Shown: one piece after another, positions 1 to 7,925 of the stretch
Layout: the number at the start of each line of letters is the position of its first letter
Position numbering within the stretch: position 1 is the stretch's first letter
Source: an uncultured Haemophilus sp.
GTDB taxonomy: Bacteria; Pseudomonadota; Gammaproteobacteria; Enterobacterales; Pasteurellaceae
NCBI GenBank assembly: GCA_902481695.1
Contig: CABSXY010000019.1
Location: 1-15,750 of the forward strand
Length of the DNA: 15,750 nucleotides
Direction: 5' to 3'
Notes under the pieces: generated by a model
Told to the model about the DNA's origin: nothing
What the model saw: only the letters and a program-made list of their open reading frames with translations
The model's database searches: none
Program-made: the position numbers and the translations under genes

Positions 1-1263
1 GCCTTCCGCATTACCGGATTTCATCATCGCTTGCATGGTTTGGGTTGGCGCATGAATGAGTTTATTCATTAATTTATAACTCAATTCTTGCAGAATTTTT
101 TCAGCATTCTCACCTTGTTGAATTTGGTGTAAGGCTTTTTCGAGTAGTTCTTGGCGAGTATTCTCCGCCTCATCACGATAATGACGAATCAAATTGGAGA
201 ATTGATGAACCTTCAACCACTCAAAGAAATCCATGCATTCTTGTGTAATGATATCTTGCGCTTGCTCTGATGCTTGCTCACGTTGAGAAAGATTACGCTG
301 GATAATATCTTGCAAATCATCCACAGTGTAATGATACACACTTTCTAATTCCGAGACATTTTCATCAATATCACGAGGCACGGCGATATCAACCATTAAA
401 GTCGGTCTAAATTGGCGTGCTTTCTCCGCAATTTCAGCCATTGCTTTGGTGATTAAAACATTTGGACTGCCTGTTGAGCTGATAACAATATCAGCTTGAT
501 TTAGTGGTGTTTGCAACTCATCGAGAGAATATACTTCAATCGGCGTATTGGAGGCTAAAGTCTCTACCAACTGTTCAGCTCGAGATAAAGTGCGGTTAGC
601 AATCATCAATTTTTTTACCCCGTGGCGTAATAAATGACGGCTTACCAATTCAATGGTTTCCCCTGCCCCAACAAGCAAAATTTGTAATTCACGTAAAGAT
701 TCAAAAATCTGGCGTGCCAAGCTACAAGCTGCATAGGCCACCGACACAGCGCTTTCACCAATATTGGTTTCAGTGCGCACACGTTTTGCTGTTGCAAAGG
801 TTTTTTGGAACAAGCGAGAAAGCGTACTCGAAAGCGGAATATTTGCCGCTTGATAATAATCTTCACTGATTTGGAAAGCTTGTTTCACCTGTCCCAAAAT
901 TTGCGGCTCACCCAAAATTAATGAATCCAAACCACAGGCCACGCGCATTAAATGATTCGCTGCTTGTTGATTTTGATGTGTGTAAATACTTTTATTTAAT
1001 TCATCTACAGAAAGCTGATGAATGTTAGCAAACCAATTTATACAGTTCGTTTGCCATTGCTTACACTCTTGGGGTGAAATTTGACGATGGTGAAGATAAA
1101 TCTCTGTACGGTTACAGGTAGAAAGAATAACCGCACTTTCTGCCAAATCTTGTTGGTGAATTTGTTGTAAGGCAAGCTGCCGCTTTTCTTCAGAAAAAGC
1201 GACTTTCTCACGAACAGCGACAGAAGCTGTTTTATGATTAATGCCTAGAACAAGAAGGGTCAT
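1..1263 (-). CDS. hemA: Glutamyl-tRNA reductase, 3' end cut by window edge
   Basis: Reduces glutamyl-tRNA(Glu) to glutamate-1-semialdehyde with NADPH, the first committed step of C5-pathway tetrapyrrole (haem) synthesis in the cytoplasm. I translated the minus strand by hand: 421 codons are open from the ATG at 1261-1263 to the window edge, without a stop. The N-terminus reads MTLLVLGINHKTASV and the catalytic motif STCNRTE places the nucleophile at Cys50, the same number as in E. coli. GEPQILGQ follows in the catalytic domain, then a GAGET nucleotide-binding motif near residue 200, then the C-terminal dimerisation helices. E. coli HemA is 418 residues, so only a short tail should be missing. 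The gene lies downstream of gloB on the same strand, but a 135-bp gap with a possible terminator and promoter suggests separate transcription. Two uptake-signal copies lie inside it (588-596, 1130-1138). Identification is firm. Confidence 0.95.
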   Translation of the reverse strand, partial: MTLLVLGINHKTASVAVREKVAFSEEKRQLALQQIHQQDLAESAVILSTCNRTEIYLHHRQISPQECKQWQTNCINWFANIHQLSVDELNKSIYTHQNQQAANHLMRVACGLDSLILGEPQILGQVKQAFQISEDYYQAANIPLSSTLSRLFQKTFATAKRVRTETNIGESAVSVAYAACSLARQIFESLRELQILLVGAGETIELVSRHLLRHGVKKLMIANRTLSRAEQLVETLASNTPIEVYSLDELQTPLNQADIVISSTGSPNVLITKAMAEIAEKARQFRPTLMVDIAVPRDIDENVSELESVYHYTVDDLQDIIQRNLSQREQASEQAQDIITQECMDFFEWLKVHQFSNLIRHYRDEAENTRQELLEKALHQIQQGENAEKILQELSYKLMNKLIHAPTQTMQAMMKSGNAEG

Positions 1264-1281
1264 AAAAACCTAATAAAAACA

Positions 1282-1290
1282 ACCGCACTT
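1282..1290. repeat. DNA uptake signal sequence, intergenic copy
   Basis: Perfect ACCGCACTT in the hemA leader, between the predicted promoter and the start codon. This single copy has no inverted partner, so it is not a terminator stem. Confidence 0.85.
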
Positions 1291-1330
1291 TTATGAACAT
1301 GCGGCTTAAGTAGAAAGTAAAAGTTTCGCT

Positions 1331-1359
1331 ATTTTAATGAATTGTTGAGAATTGAGCAA
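1331..1359 (-). promoter_or_regulatory. Possible hemA promoter
   Basis: Read on the minus strand, TTGCTC (1354-1359) and TAAAAT (1331-1336) are 17 bp apart, and the hemA ATG is about 70 bp downstream. The -35 matches the consensus at only three positions. The gap downstream of gloB must nevertheless hold a hemA promoter if the terminator near 1370-1400 works. Weak prediction. Confidence 0.3.
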
Positions 1360-1368
1360 ATTTCAAGA

Positions 1369-1400
1369 GAAAAAACTCAAGCAAATAACTAAAATGAGTT
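1369..1400 (-). terminator. Possible gloB terminator
   Basis: On the minus strand a 6-bp stem, AACTCA (from 1395-1400) with TGAGTT (1374-1379), has a 15-base loop and is followed by a run of T. It overlaps the gloB stop codon. The short stem and long loop make it marginal. Confidence 0.35.
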
Positions 1401-2100
1401 AAAACTTATCCTTAGCTAAGCGCCATTGTGTAAATTCGTCTAAATTTTTTGCTTGTAAAAACGGATTAATTTGTTTCTCTAATCCAATTGTTGTCGGCAA
1501 ACTCGGTTTACCCTCTGCACGATAACGTTCCACTAAAACACGTTGATTTTCAACCGCACTTTTATCCGCCAATACGGTTTCCGCAAAAGCTAAATTACTC
1601 AGCGTATATTCATGAGCGGGGCAAACCACGGTTTCATTCGGTAATTGGTTAAAACACTGCATAGATTCAAACATTTGAGTAAAATCCCCTGTAAACACGC
1701 GTCCACAACCACCTGAAAATAGCGCATCGCCGCAAAATAGATGCCCATCCACCAAATAGCTGACATGCCCTGCCGTATGTCCACCACTTGGTAAAACCTC
1801 TATATGATAATGTGCCGTATCAATCACTCCACTATCCACGATATTGGTTGCCCCTTTGTCTGCGCATTCTGTTGGACCGAAAACTGGCACATTGGGATAA
1901 TATTGCTTAAACGCCGCGACACCTTGTACATGATCATTGTGATTATGGGTTAATAACACCGCCTCTACGTCCAGCTTATTGGATTCTAAATACGGAATTA
2001 AACGGGTTATTTCTGGGATATCGATCACAATTACGGGGAAATTTTCTCGTCTATAAAGCCAAATATAGTTATCATTGAGTGCAGGAATAGGAACTAGCAT
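1399..2100 (-). CDS. gloB: Hydroxyacylglutathione hydrolase (glyoxalase II)
   Basis: Hydrolyses S-D-lactoylglutathione to D-lactate and glutathione, the second step of methylglyoxal detoxification, in the cytoplasm. The 233-residue product has a metallo-beta-lactamase fold. The metal motif THNHNDH is at residues 51-57 (His52, His54, Asp56, His57), followed by GGHTAGH (His108), CGDALFSGGCGR (bridging Asp125) and PAHEYT (His163). This is the complete binuclear metal set of glyoxalase II, and the length is close to the E. coli enzyme (251). The ATG at 2098-2100 has an AAGGT Shine-Dalgarno sequence 5 bases upstream. The divergent methyltransferase gene starts only 10 bp away, as gloB and yafS are also neighbours in E. 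coli. An uptake signal lies at 1553-1561. Confidence 0.95.
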   Translation of the reverse strand: MLVPIPALNDNYIWLYRRENFPVIVIDIPEITRLIPYLESNKLDVEAVLLTHNHNDHVQGVAAFKQYYPNVPVFGPTECADKGATNIVDSGVIDTAHYHIEVLPSGGHTAGHVSYLVDGHLFCGDALFSGGCGRVFTGDFTQMFESMQCFNQLPNETVVCPAHEYTLSNLAFAETVLADKSAVENQRVLVERYRAEGKPSLPTTIGLEKQINPFLQAKNLDEFTQWRLAKDKF

Positions 2101-2110
2101 AAATTACCTT

Positions 2111-2827
2111 ATGAAAATAGGATTAACATTGAATTGGAAAGCCAAATGGCACAAACCTCTTCTTTCACCTGAAAGTTGGCAAGCGTTACCACAAGGTGAA
2201 GCCTATTGTAACGTATTAACACATTATTTTGCCCAATGGACACCAAAAATTTTAGGCTATCAAATTCTGAAAGTAGGTGCCTTAAGTGGAGAAATCGCCT
2301 TTGATTTACCTTTACGTCATCAAATTGTATTAGCTGAAAAAACAGCGTATTTTTCTACCGCACTTTTAAATGAAAGTGACAGTTTGATCCAAGCCTCACC
2401 ATTAGCCTTGCCTTTTTTTGAAAAAGAAATGGATGCTTGTTTGTTGGCAAACACCTTAAACTTTGCGCAAGATCCTCACCAAATATTGCGTGAAGCACAT
2501 CGCGTTTTAAAGGATGACGGCTGGATTTTTATCACGTTATTTAATCCAATGAGTCCATTGCTTTTCAAACCGAAGTTAGGTGAGTTTAAATTTCGACAAT
2601 ATGCTACTTGGCGAGTCATTGACTGGTTATCGTTATTAAATTTTGATGTGATTGCAGAAGAAAGACTATCTATAAAACAAGAAAAGACCACGCTCTGCTC
2701 TCCGCTCACGGTCATCGTTGCTCAAAAACGAACCTATCCATTAACACTGAATCCGGAGAAAGCTCGGTCAAAAATGCCGGCATTTTTAGAGCCGGCAGGT
2801 GCATTTAAAGAAATAAGAACAGAATAA
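2111..2827 (+). CDS. yafS: YafS-type class I SAM-dependent methyltransferase
   Basis: A predicted S-adenosylmethionine-dependent methyltransferase of the Methyltransf_11 type; the substrate is unknown. The 238-residue protein has the YafS pattern: SPESWQALPQGEAY near the N-terminus, LLKIG/LSGE-like residues around 55-62, DACLLANTLNFAQDPHQILREAHRVLKDDGWI (motifs II-III, split here across residues about 120-151), FNPMSP, and DWLSLLNFDV. The strand-1 glycine motif is degenerate (ILKVGALSGE instead of GxGxG), as it is in E. coli YafS, from memory of that sequence. I chose the ATG at 2111 because homology starts there. An upstream TTG at 2075 would run into gloB and I see no homology for it. The chosen ATG has no good Shine-Dalgarno. 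The gene diverges from gloB and converges on yegP with abutting stops. An uptake signal lies at 2357-2365. Confidence 0.85.
   Translation: MKIGLTLNWKAKWHKPLLSPESWQALPQGEAYCNVLTHYFAQWTPKILGYQILKVGALSGEIAFDLPLRHQIVLAEKTAYFSTALLNESDSLIQASPLALPFFEKEMDACLLANTLNFAQDPHQILREAHRVLKDDGWIFITLFNPMSPLLFKPKLGEFKFRQYATWRVIDWLSLLNFDVIAEERLSIKQEKTTLCSPLTVIVAQKRTYPLTLNPEKARSKMPAFLEPAGAFKEIRTE
2770..2797 (-). terminator. yegP intrinsic terminator inside yafS coding sequence
   Basis: On the minus strand a 7-bp GC-rich stem, TGCCGGC (2791-2797) with GCCGGCA (2775-2781) and a 9-base loop, is followed by TTTTT (2770-2774). It sits about 30 bases past the yegP stop codon, where its terminator should be, yet it is made of codons for the C-terminal tail of YafS. 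Confidence 0.7.
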
Positions 2828-3166
2828 TTATTCTGAGACTTCTTTGATTACTGCAGAAGATGCGTTATTGATCACTGACTCAACGCCTTTTTCTGCTACA
2901 GCTTGAGAAGAATAATATTGGCTACGGCCAATTTCTTGGTGGTTAGCCGCTTTTAATACGAAATAAGGTTTGTCATTTTTCGCTACGCGATATTCAAAGT
3001 TTTTAGCATCCACGCCATTTTTTTGCACTGAAGCAATACCGTTTTCAGCTGATGCTTTAGTTTTATAAAGTTCGCTAGTTAAAATCACTTGTCCGTTTGC
3101 TGCTTTTAAGTTGAACATAAATTGTCCGTCTTTAGCCACTTTTAATTCATAAAATCCTTGAGCCAT
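2828..3166 (-). CDS. yegP: DUF1508 tandem-repeat protein, YegP family
   Basis: A small protein of 112 residues made of two DUF1508 repeats; its biochemical role is unknown. Repeat 1 runs FYELKVAKDGQFMFNLKAAN...SELY...AENGIASV and repeat 2 runs YRVAKNDKPYFVLKAANHQEIG...QYYSS...AEKGVESV. Each has the YFxLKAAN core strand and an AExGIxSV helix. E. coli YegP is 110 residues with the same two-repeat plan. I chose the ATG at 3164-3166 because GGGAG precedes it by 5 bases and MAQGFYEL aligns with the family start. An in-frame TTG four codons upstream overlaps that ribosome site. There is no signal peptide or membrane segment, so it is presumably cytoplasmic. It converges with yafS and diverges from ycaO. 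Confidence 0.85.
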   Translation of the reverse strand: MAQGFYELKVAKDGQFMFNLKAANGQVILTSELYKTKASAENGIASVQKNGVDAKNFEYRVAKNDKPYFVLKAANHQEIGRSQYYSSQAVAEKGVESVINNASSAVIKEVSE

Positions 3167-3283
3167 GATATCTCCCAATTGGTTGATTTGTTTATAATTT
3201 TACCCACGCAGAAAATGCCTTTCTACGCCAAGCTAATTTACCCTTAAAAATCTAGGAAAACAAGAGCAGAAGTGCATAAATTT

Positions 3284-3289
3284 TATACT
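3284..3289 (+). promoter_or_regulatory. Possible ycaO -10 element
   Basis: TATACT lies 57 bases upstream of the ycaO start in the 179-bp gap divergent from yegP. I see no matching -35 at 16-18 bp, so only the -10 can be suggested. Confidence 0.3.
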
Positions 3290-3345
3290 TGATTAGCTCA
3301 CTAAACTCCCCTATGATGCTGGGGCTTTTTATAACAGGAACAATT

Positions 3346-5109
3346 ATGACCGAACAAACATTTATTCCCGGCAAAGATGCCGCACTTGAAGACAGTATTT
3401 CAAAATTTCAACAAAAATTGACCGCACTTGGTTTCAATATTGAAGAAGCCTCTTGGCTTAATCCTGTGCCAAATGTATGGTCGGTACACATTCGTGATAA
3501 AGATTGCCCACAATGTTTTTCTAACGGCAAAGGCGCAAGCAAAAAAGCCGCATTAGCGTCTGCATTAGGTGAATATTTCGAACGTCTTTCCACCAACTAT
3601 TTCTTTGCGGATTTCTATTTGGGACAAGAAATTGCTAACGGTGATTTCGTTCATTACCCCACTGAAAAATGGTTTCCAATTGAAGACGATTCCCTTTTAC
3701 CACAAGGGATTTTAGACGATTATTTATGGGATTATTTCGATCCTAACCAAGAACTAACGCCTGAATTACTCGTGGATCTGCAATCCGGCAATTACGATCG
3801 CGGTATTGTCGCGATGCCTTATGTGCGTCAATCTGATCAACAAACCGTCTATATTCCGCAAAGTATCATTGCGAATTTATATGTTTCTAATGGGATGTCA
3901 GCTGGCAATACAAAAAATGAAGCGCGTGTGCAAGGGCTTTCAGAAGTCTTTGAGCGCTATGTGAAAAATCGCATTATTGCAGAAGCGATCAGTCTTCCTG
4001 AAATTCCAAAATCCGTGATGGGTCGTTATCCATCTATTCAAGCTTCTATTGCAAAATTGGAGGAAGAAGGCTTCCCTATTTATGCCTTTGATGCCTCATT
4101 AGGTGGCAAATATCCTGTCATTTGCGTGGTATTGCTCAACCCAAATAACGGCACATGCTTCGCCTCTTTTGGTGCACATCCAAACTTCCAAGTGGCATTA
4201 GAGCGTACGGTAACGGAGCTTTTACAAGGTCGCAGCTTAAAAGATCTCGATGTATTCTCTCCTCCATCATTCAATAATGATGATGTGGCGGAGCATGCTA
4301 ACCTTGAAACACACTTTATTGATTCTAGCGGTTTAATTTCTTGGGATTTATTCAAAAATACGCCAGATTATGAATTTGTAGATTGGGACTTCTCTGGTTC
4401 AACTCAAGAAGAATATGAAAACTTGATGTCAATCTTTAATACGGAAGAAAAAGAAGTCTATATCATGGATTACAACCATTTAGACGTTTACGCTTGCCGC
4501 ATTATTGTGCCTGGCATGTCTGATATCTACCCAGCTGATGATCTCATTTATGCCAATAACAACATGGGTATGGACTGGCGTGAGATTTTATTGGATCTAC
4601 TACACCATCATCATGATGCTGAAACTTATGAAGAATTATTAGCAGAATTAGATGAGCAAGATATTGACGATGCCACACGTGTTCGCGAATTTATCGGTAT
4701 CGTGGCACCAAAAGCAAGCGGTTGGACAACATTACGTGTTGGTGAACTCAAATCCATGCTTTACTTAGCATTAGGTGAATTAGAATTAGCCTTAGATTGG
4801 GCTAACTGGACGATGAATATGAACAGCTCGGTATTTACACCAGAGCGTGCAAATTACTATCGTGCTTTAATCAGTATCATTGAATTGCATTTAGACAGTA
4901 CTCGCGATCCACAGCAATATCGCACTGTATTTGAAAGAATGTATGGCAAAGAAGCCGTTCAACAAGCTTGGGCTGCAGTGACAGAAAAAGGTAATCCGTT
5001 CTATAACTTGCCAGCCAGTGATGAAACGCTTGAAAACTTCAAAGAACACCAGGCTTTACTTGGTGCCTATGCGAAATTACAAAAAGCCAAACGAGAAAAT
5101 TGGAAATAG
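3346..5109 (+). CDS. ycaO: YcaO protein, ribosomal protein S12 methylthiolation accessory factor
   Basis: E. coli YcaO is an ATP-binding protein that helps RimO add the beta-methylthio group to Asp88 of ribosomal protein S12. This 587-residue homologue matches it nearly end to end (E. coli length 586). It starts with TFIPGKDAALEDSI, then SWLNPVPNVWSVHIRDK. The ATP-grasping helix ALGEYFERLSTNYFF (about 73-87) and a second acidic helix, EARVQGLSEVFERYVKN, carry the phosphate- and magnesium-binding glutamates. RIIVPGMSDIYPA follows, then a C-terminal helical repeat region. The ATG at 3346 has AGGAA 5 bases upstream and matches the family start; an in-frame start at 3289 would add 19 unrelated residues. 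No RiPP precursor or partner enzyme is nearby, so a peptide-cyclising role is unlikely. An uptake signal lies at 3421-3429. Confidence 0.93.
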   Translation: MTEQTFIPGKDAALEDSISKFQQKLTALGFNIEEASWLNPVPNVWSVHIRDKDCPQCFSNGKGASKKAALASALGEYFERLSTNYFFADFYLGQEIANGDFVHYPTEKWFPIEDDSLLPQGILDDYLWDYFDPNQELTPELLVDLQSGNYDRGIVAMPYVRQSDQQTVYIPQSIIANLYVSNGMSAGNTKNEARVQGLSEVFERYVKNRIIAEAISLPEIPKSVMGRYPSIQASIAKLEEEGFPIYAFDASLGGKYPVICVVLLNPNNGTCFASFGAHPNFQVALERTVTELLQGRSLKDLDVFSPPSFNNDDVAEHANLETHFIDSSGLISWDLFKNTPDYEFVDWDFSGSTQEEYENLMSIFNTEEKEVYIMDYNHLDVYACRIIVPGMSDIYPADDLIYANNNMGMDWREILLDLLHHHHDAETYEELLAELDEQDIDDATRVREFIGIVAPKASGWTTLRVGELKSMLYLALGELELALDWANWTMNMNSSVFTPERANYYRALISIIELHLDSTRDPQQYRTVFERMYGKEAVQQAWAAVTEKGNPFYNLPASDETLENFKEHQALLGAYAKLQKAKRENWK

Positions 5110-5128
5110 TCGATTTTCTCTCAATCAT

Positions 5129-5158
5129 AAGGCGGACTTCATGTCTGCCTTATTTATT
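5129..5158 (+). terminator. ycaO terminator
   Basis: AAGGCGGAC (5129-5137) pairs with GTCTGCCTT (5143-5151), 9 bp including one G-U, around a 5-base loop. It is followed by a broken T run (ATTTATTT). It lies 20 bases after the ycaO stop. Confidence 0.7.
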
Positions 5159-5185
5159 TCCGCATAAAAAAACGCTTTAAAATCA

Positions 5186-5194
5186 ACCGCACTT
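5186..5194. repeat. DNA uptake signal sequence between ycaO and gyrA
   Basis: Perfect ACCGCACTT, a single copy just upstream of the gyrA promoter. It is not part of an inverted pair. Confidence 0.85.
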
Positions 5195-5218
5195 TTCACA
5201 CAAAAACGCTTAAATTTA

Positions 5219-5227
5219 TGCTATAAT
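5219..5227 (+). promoter_or_regulatory. gyrA extended -10 promoter
   Basis: TGCTATAAT is a perfect extended -10 (TGnTATAAT), 35 bases before the gyrA ATG. No -35 is found at 17 bp; TTCACA lies 21 bp upstream. The extended -10 would compensate. gyrA promoters in other bacteria respond to supercoiling, but nothing in this sequence tests that. Confidence 0.65.
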
Positions 5228-5261
5228 TCGTCGCAATTTTTTGATCAAAAAAGGAATAAAA

Positions 5262-7907
5262 ATGACGGATTCAATCCATTCCTCTATTACCCCAGTCAAT
5301 ATTGAAGAAGAACTCAAATCTTCTTACCTTGACTACGCCATGTCGGTGATTGTTGGGCGTGCTTTGCCCGACGTACGTGACGGTTTAAAACCGGTGCATC
5401 GACGTGTGCTTTTCTCCATGGATCAATCTGGCATCACTGCCGGCAAAAAATACGTAAAATCTGCCCGTGTGGTAGGTGATGTAATCGGTAAATATCACCC
5501 GCACGGTGATTTTGCGGTGTACTACACCATTGTGCGTATGGCACAGCCGTTCTCATTACGCTACATGTTGGTAGATGGGCAAGGTAACTTCGGTTCAATC
5601 GACGGTGACGCGCCAGCGGCAATGCGTTATACCGAAGTCCGTATGCAAAAAATCACCCAAGCGTTATTAACTGACTTGGATAAAGAAACCGTGAATTTCT
5701 CGCCAAACTACGATGGCGAATTAATGATTCCGGATGTATTACCAACCCGTATTCCGGCACTTTTAGCAAACGGTTCTTCTGGTATTGCGGTAGGGATGGC
5801 AACGAACATTCCACCACACAACTTAAATGAAGTTTTAGATGGCTGCTTGGCTTATATTGATAACGAAAACATCACCATTGATGAGTTAATGCAATATATC
5901 CCGGGCCCAGACTTCCCAACAGCGGCATTAATTAATGGCCGTAAAGGGATTGAAGAAGCTTATCGCACTGGTCGCGGCAAAGTGTATGTTCGCGCTCGTG
6001 CTAGCGTAGAAACCACAGATAAAGGCAAAGAACAAATCATTGTGACCGAATTGCCTTATCAAGTGAACAAAGCCAAATTAGTGGAAAAAATTGCTGAGCT
6101 TATCAAAGATAAAAAAATCGAAGGCATCAGCAATATTATCGACCTTTCTAACAAAGAAGGGATCCGCATTGAAATCGACATCAAACGTGATGCCGTAGGC
6201 GAAGTGGTATTAAATCACCTTTATGCTCTCACCCAAATGCAGGTGACTTTCGGGATCAACATGGTGGCTTTAGATCACGGTCAACCACGTTTATTCAACT
6301 TAAAACAAATCATTGAAGCCTTTGTGATGCACCGTCGCGAAGTGGTGATTCGCCGTTCTTTATTTGAATTGCGTAAAGCCCGCGAGCGTACCCATATTTT
6401 AGAAGGTTTAGCGGTTGCAACATCAAATATCGATGAAATCATCGACATCATCCGTCAATCGAAAGAGCGTAAAGAAGCGGCAGAAAAATTAATTTCTCGC
6501 CCTTGGAAACTGAATAACGAAATTTTAGGTTTGCTTGATGCGGCGGCACGTCCGGCTGAATTAGCGGCTGAATTTGGTATTAAAGGTTCGGATTACTATC
6601 TTTCTCCGGAACAAGTTGATGCAATCTTAGAACTTCGCTTGCACCGTTTAACTGGTCTTGCTACCGAAGAAGTGATCAATGAATACAAAGAGTTATTGGT
6701 TAAAATTGCAGAACTTCTCCACATCATCAACAGCCCTGAGCGCTTGATGGAAGTGATTCGTGAAGAACTTGAACAAGTACGAGCACAATTTGCCGATGAA
6801 CGTCGTACTGAAATTACTGCGGCTTCTGGTGATATTGATTTAGAAGATTTAATCGCTCAAGAAGATGTAGTAGTGACCCTTTCTCACGAAGGTTATGTGA
6901 AATATCAACCGCTTACCGACTACGAAGCTCAACGTCGTGGTGGTAAAGGTAAATCCGCAACGAAGATGAAAGATGAAGACTTCATCGAAAAACTCTTAGT
7001 GGCGAATACTCACGATACGATTCTCTGCTTCTCTAGCCGTGGTCGCTTATATTGGTTGAAAGTCTATCAGTTACCACAAGCTAGCCGTGGTGCGCGTGGT
7101 CGTCCGATTGTGAATATTCTACCGTTGCAAGAAAACGAGCGTATCACCGCAATCCTGCCAATCTCTGCTTATGAAGAAGATAAATTCGTCATCATGGCAA
7201 CGGCTGGCGGTATTGTGAAGAAAATTGCACTCACCGAATTCAGCCGTCCACGTTCAAGCGGTATCATCGCATTGAACTTACGTGATGAAGATGAATTAAT
7301 CGGCGTGGATATTACCGATGGCTCTAACGAAATCATGTTGTTCTCTTCGCAAGGTCGCGTGGTACGTTTCGCTGAAAGCGCAGTACGTGCAATGGGTCGT
7401 TTAGCAACAGGTGTTCGCGGTATTAAACTTGCCCTTACTAATGACATCGCTGACGATGAAAGTGCGGTCGAAATTGAAGACGTTTCTGACGATAATGCAG
7501 AAGAAACACTCGATCTCAACATCGATAAAGTGGTTTCCTTAGTTGTGCCGAAAAATGACGGCGCCATCCTTACCGCGACGCAAAACGGTTACGGTAAACG
7601 CACACAATTAAGCGAATACCCAACCAAATCGCGTAATACCAAAGGGGTGATTTCGATTAAAGTGAGCGAACGTAACGGTAAAGTCGTTGCGGCGACACAA
7701 GTAGAAGAAACCGACCAAATTATGCTTATCACTGATGCAGGTACCTTAGTGCGTACTCGTGTAAGTGAAGTAAGTATCGTTGGCCGTAACACCCAAGGGG
7801 TTCGTTTAATTCGTACCGCAGAAGATGAGCATGTAGTCAGTCTTGAACGTGTTTGTGATGTGGATGATGAAGACGAAGGCACTGAAGATGTAACTTCTGA
7901 AGAATAA
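5262..7907 (+). CDS. gyrA: DNA gyrase subunit A with Phe84 and Tyr88 in the QRDR
   Basis: Breakage-reunion subunit of DNA gyrase, which with GyrB introduces negative supercoils using ATP. The 881-residue product is full length (E. coli 875). The winged-helix and tower domains carry the catalytic Arg122-Tyr123 in AMRYTE, equal to E. coli Tyr122. The coiled coil follows, then the C-terminal beta-pinwheel with the GyrA box QRRGGKG at 557-563, needed for DNA wrapping, and an acidic tail. The start is the ATG at 5262, preceded by AAGGA 6 bases upstream; an in-frame start at 5241 falls in the leader. The key oddity is in the quinolone-resistance region: HPHGDFAVYYTIV replaces the usual HPHGDSAVYDTIV. 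That means Ser84 to Phe (codon 5511-5513) and Asp88 to Tyr (5523-5525), E. coli positions 83 and 87. Uptake signal at 7460-7468. Confidence 0.98.
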   Translation: MTDSIHSSITPVNIEEELKSSYLDYAMSVIVGRALPDVRDGLKPVHRRVLFSMDQSGITAGKKYVKSARVVGDVIGKYHPHGDFAVYYTIVRMAQPFSLRYMLVDGQGNFGSIDGDAPAAMRYTEVRMQKITQALLTDLDKETVNFSPNYDGELMIPDVLPTRIPALLANGSSGIAVGMATNIPPHNLNEVLDGCLAYIDNENITIDELMQYIPGPDFPTAALINGRKGIEEAYRTGRGKVYVRARASVETTDKGKEQIIVTELPYQVNKAKLVEKIAELIKDKKIEGISNIIDLSNKEGIRIEIDIKRDAVGEVVLNHLYALTQMQVTFGINMVALDHGQPRLFNLKQIIEAFVMHRREVVIRRSLFELRKARERTHILEGLAVATSNIDEIIDIIRQSKERKEAAEKLISRPWKLNNEILGLLDAAARPAELAAEFGIKGSDYYLSPEQVDAILELRLHRLTGLATEEVINEYKELLVKIAELLHIINSPERLMEVIREELEQVRAQFADERRTEITAASGDIDLEDLIAQEDVVVTLSHEGYVKYQPLTDYEAQRRGGKGKSATKMKDEDFIEKLLVANTHDTILCFSSRGRLYWLKVYQLPQASRGARGRPIVNILPLQENERITAILPISAYEEDKFVIMATAGGIVKKIALTEFSRPRSSGIIALNLRDEDELIGVDITDGSNEIMLFSSQGRVVRFAESAVRAMGRLATGVRGIKLALTNDIADDESAVEIEDVSDDNAEETLDLNIDKVVSLVVPKNDGAILTATQNGYGKRTQLSEYPTKSRNTKGVISIKVSERNGKVVAATQVEETDQIMLITDAGTLVRTRVSEVSIVGRNTQGVRLIRTAEDEHVVSLERVCDVDDEDEGTEDVTSEE

Positions 7908-7925
7908 ATAATCTTACAATAAATA

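Noticed and set aside
642..866. Minus-strand 74-residue frame
   Set aside because: It lies out of frame within hemA, whose own frame is open over the whole region and carries conserved motifs.
3308..3330. CCCC-N9-GGGG-CTTTTT before ycaO, as an attenuator
   Set aside because: The stem is only 4 bp and does not extend; too weak to support termination or a riboswitch.
3346..5109. YcaO as a RiPP (azoline) biosynthesis enzyme
   Set aside because: The protein matches the standalone E. coli YcaO along its length, and no precursor peptide, dehydrogenase or transporter adjoins it.
7169..7567. Long minus-strand open frame opposite gyrA
   Set aside because: It is Ser/Thr-rich low-complexity sequence that mirrors gyrA codons, with no ribosome site and no recognisable domain. 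gyrA itself is certain.
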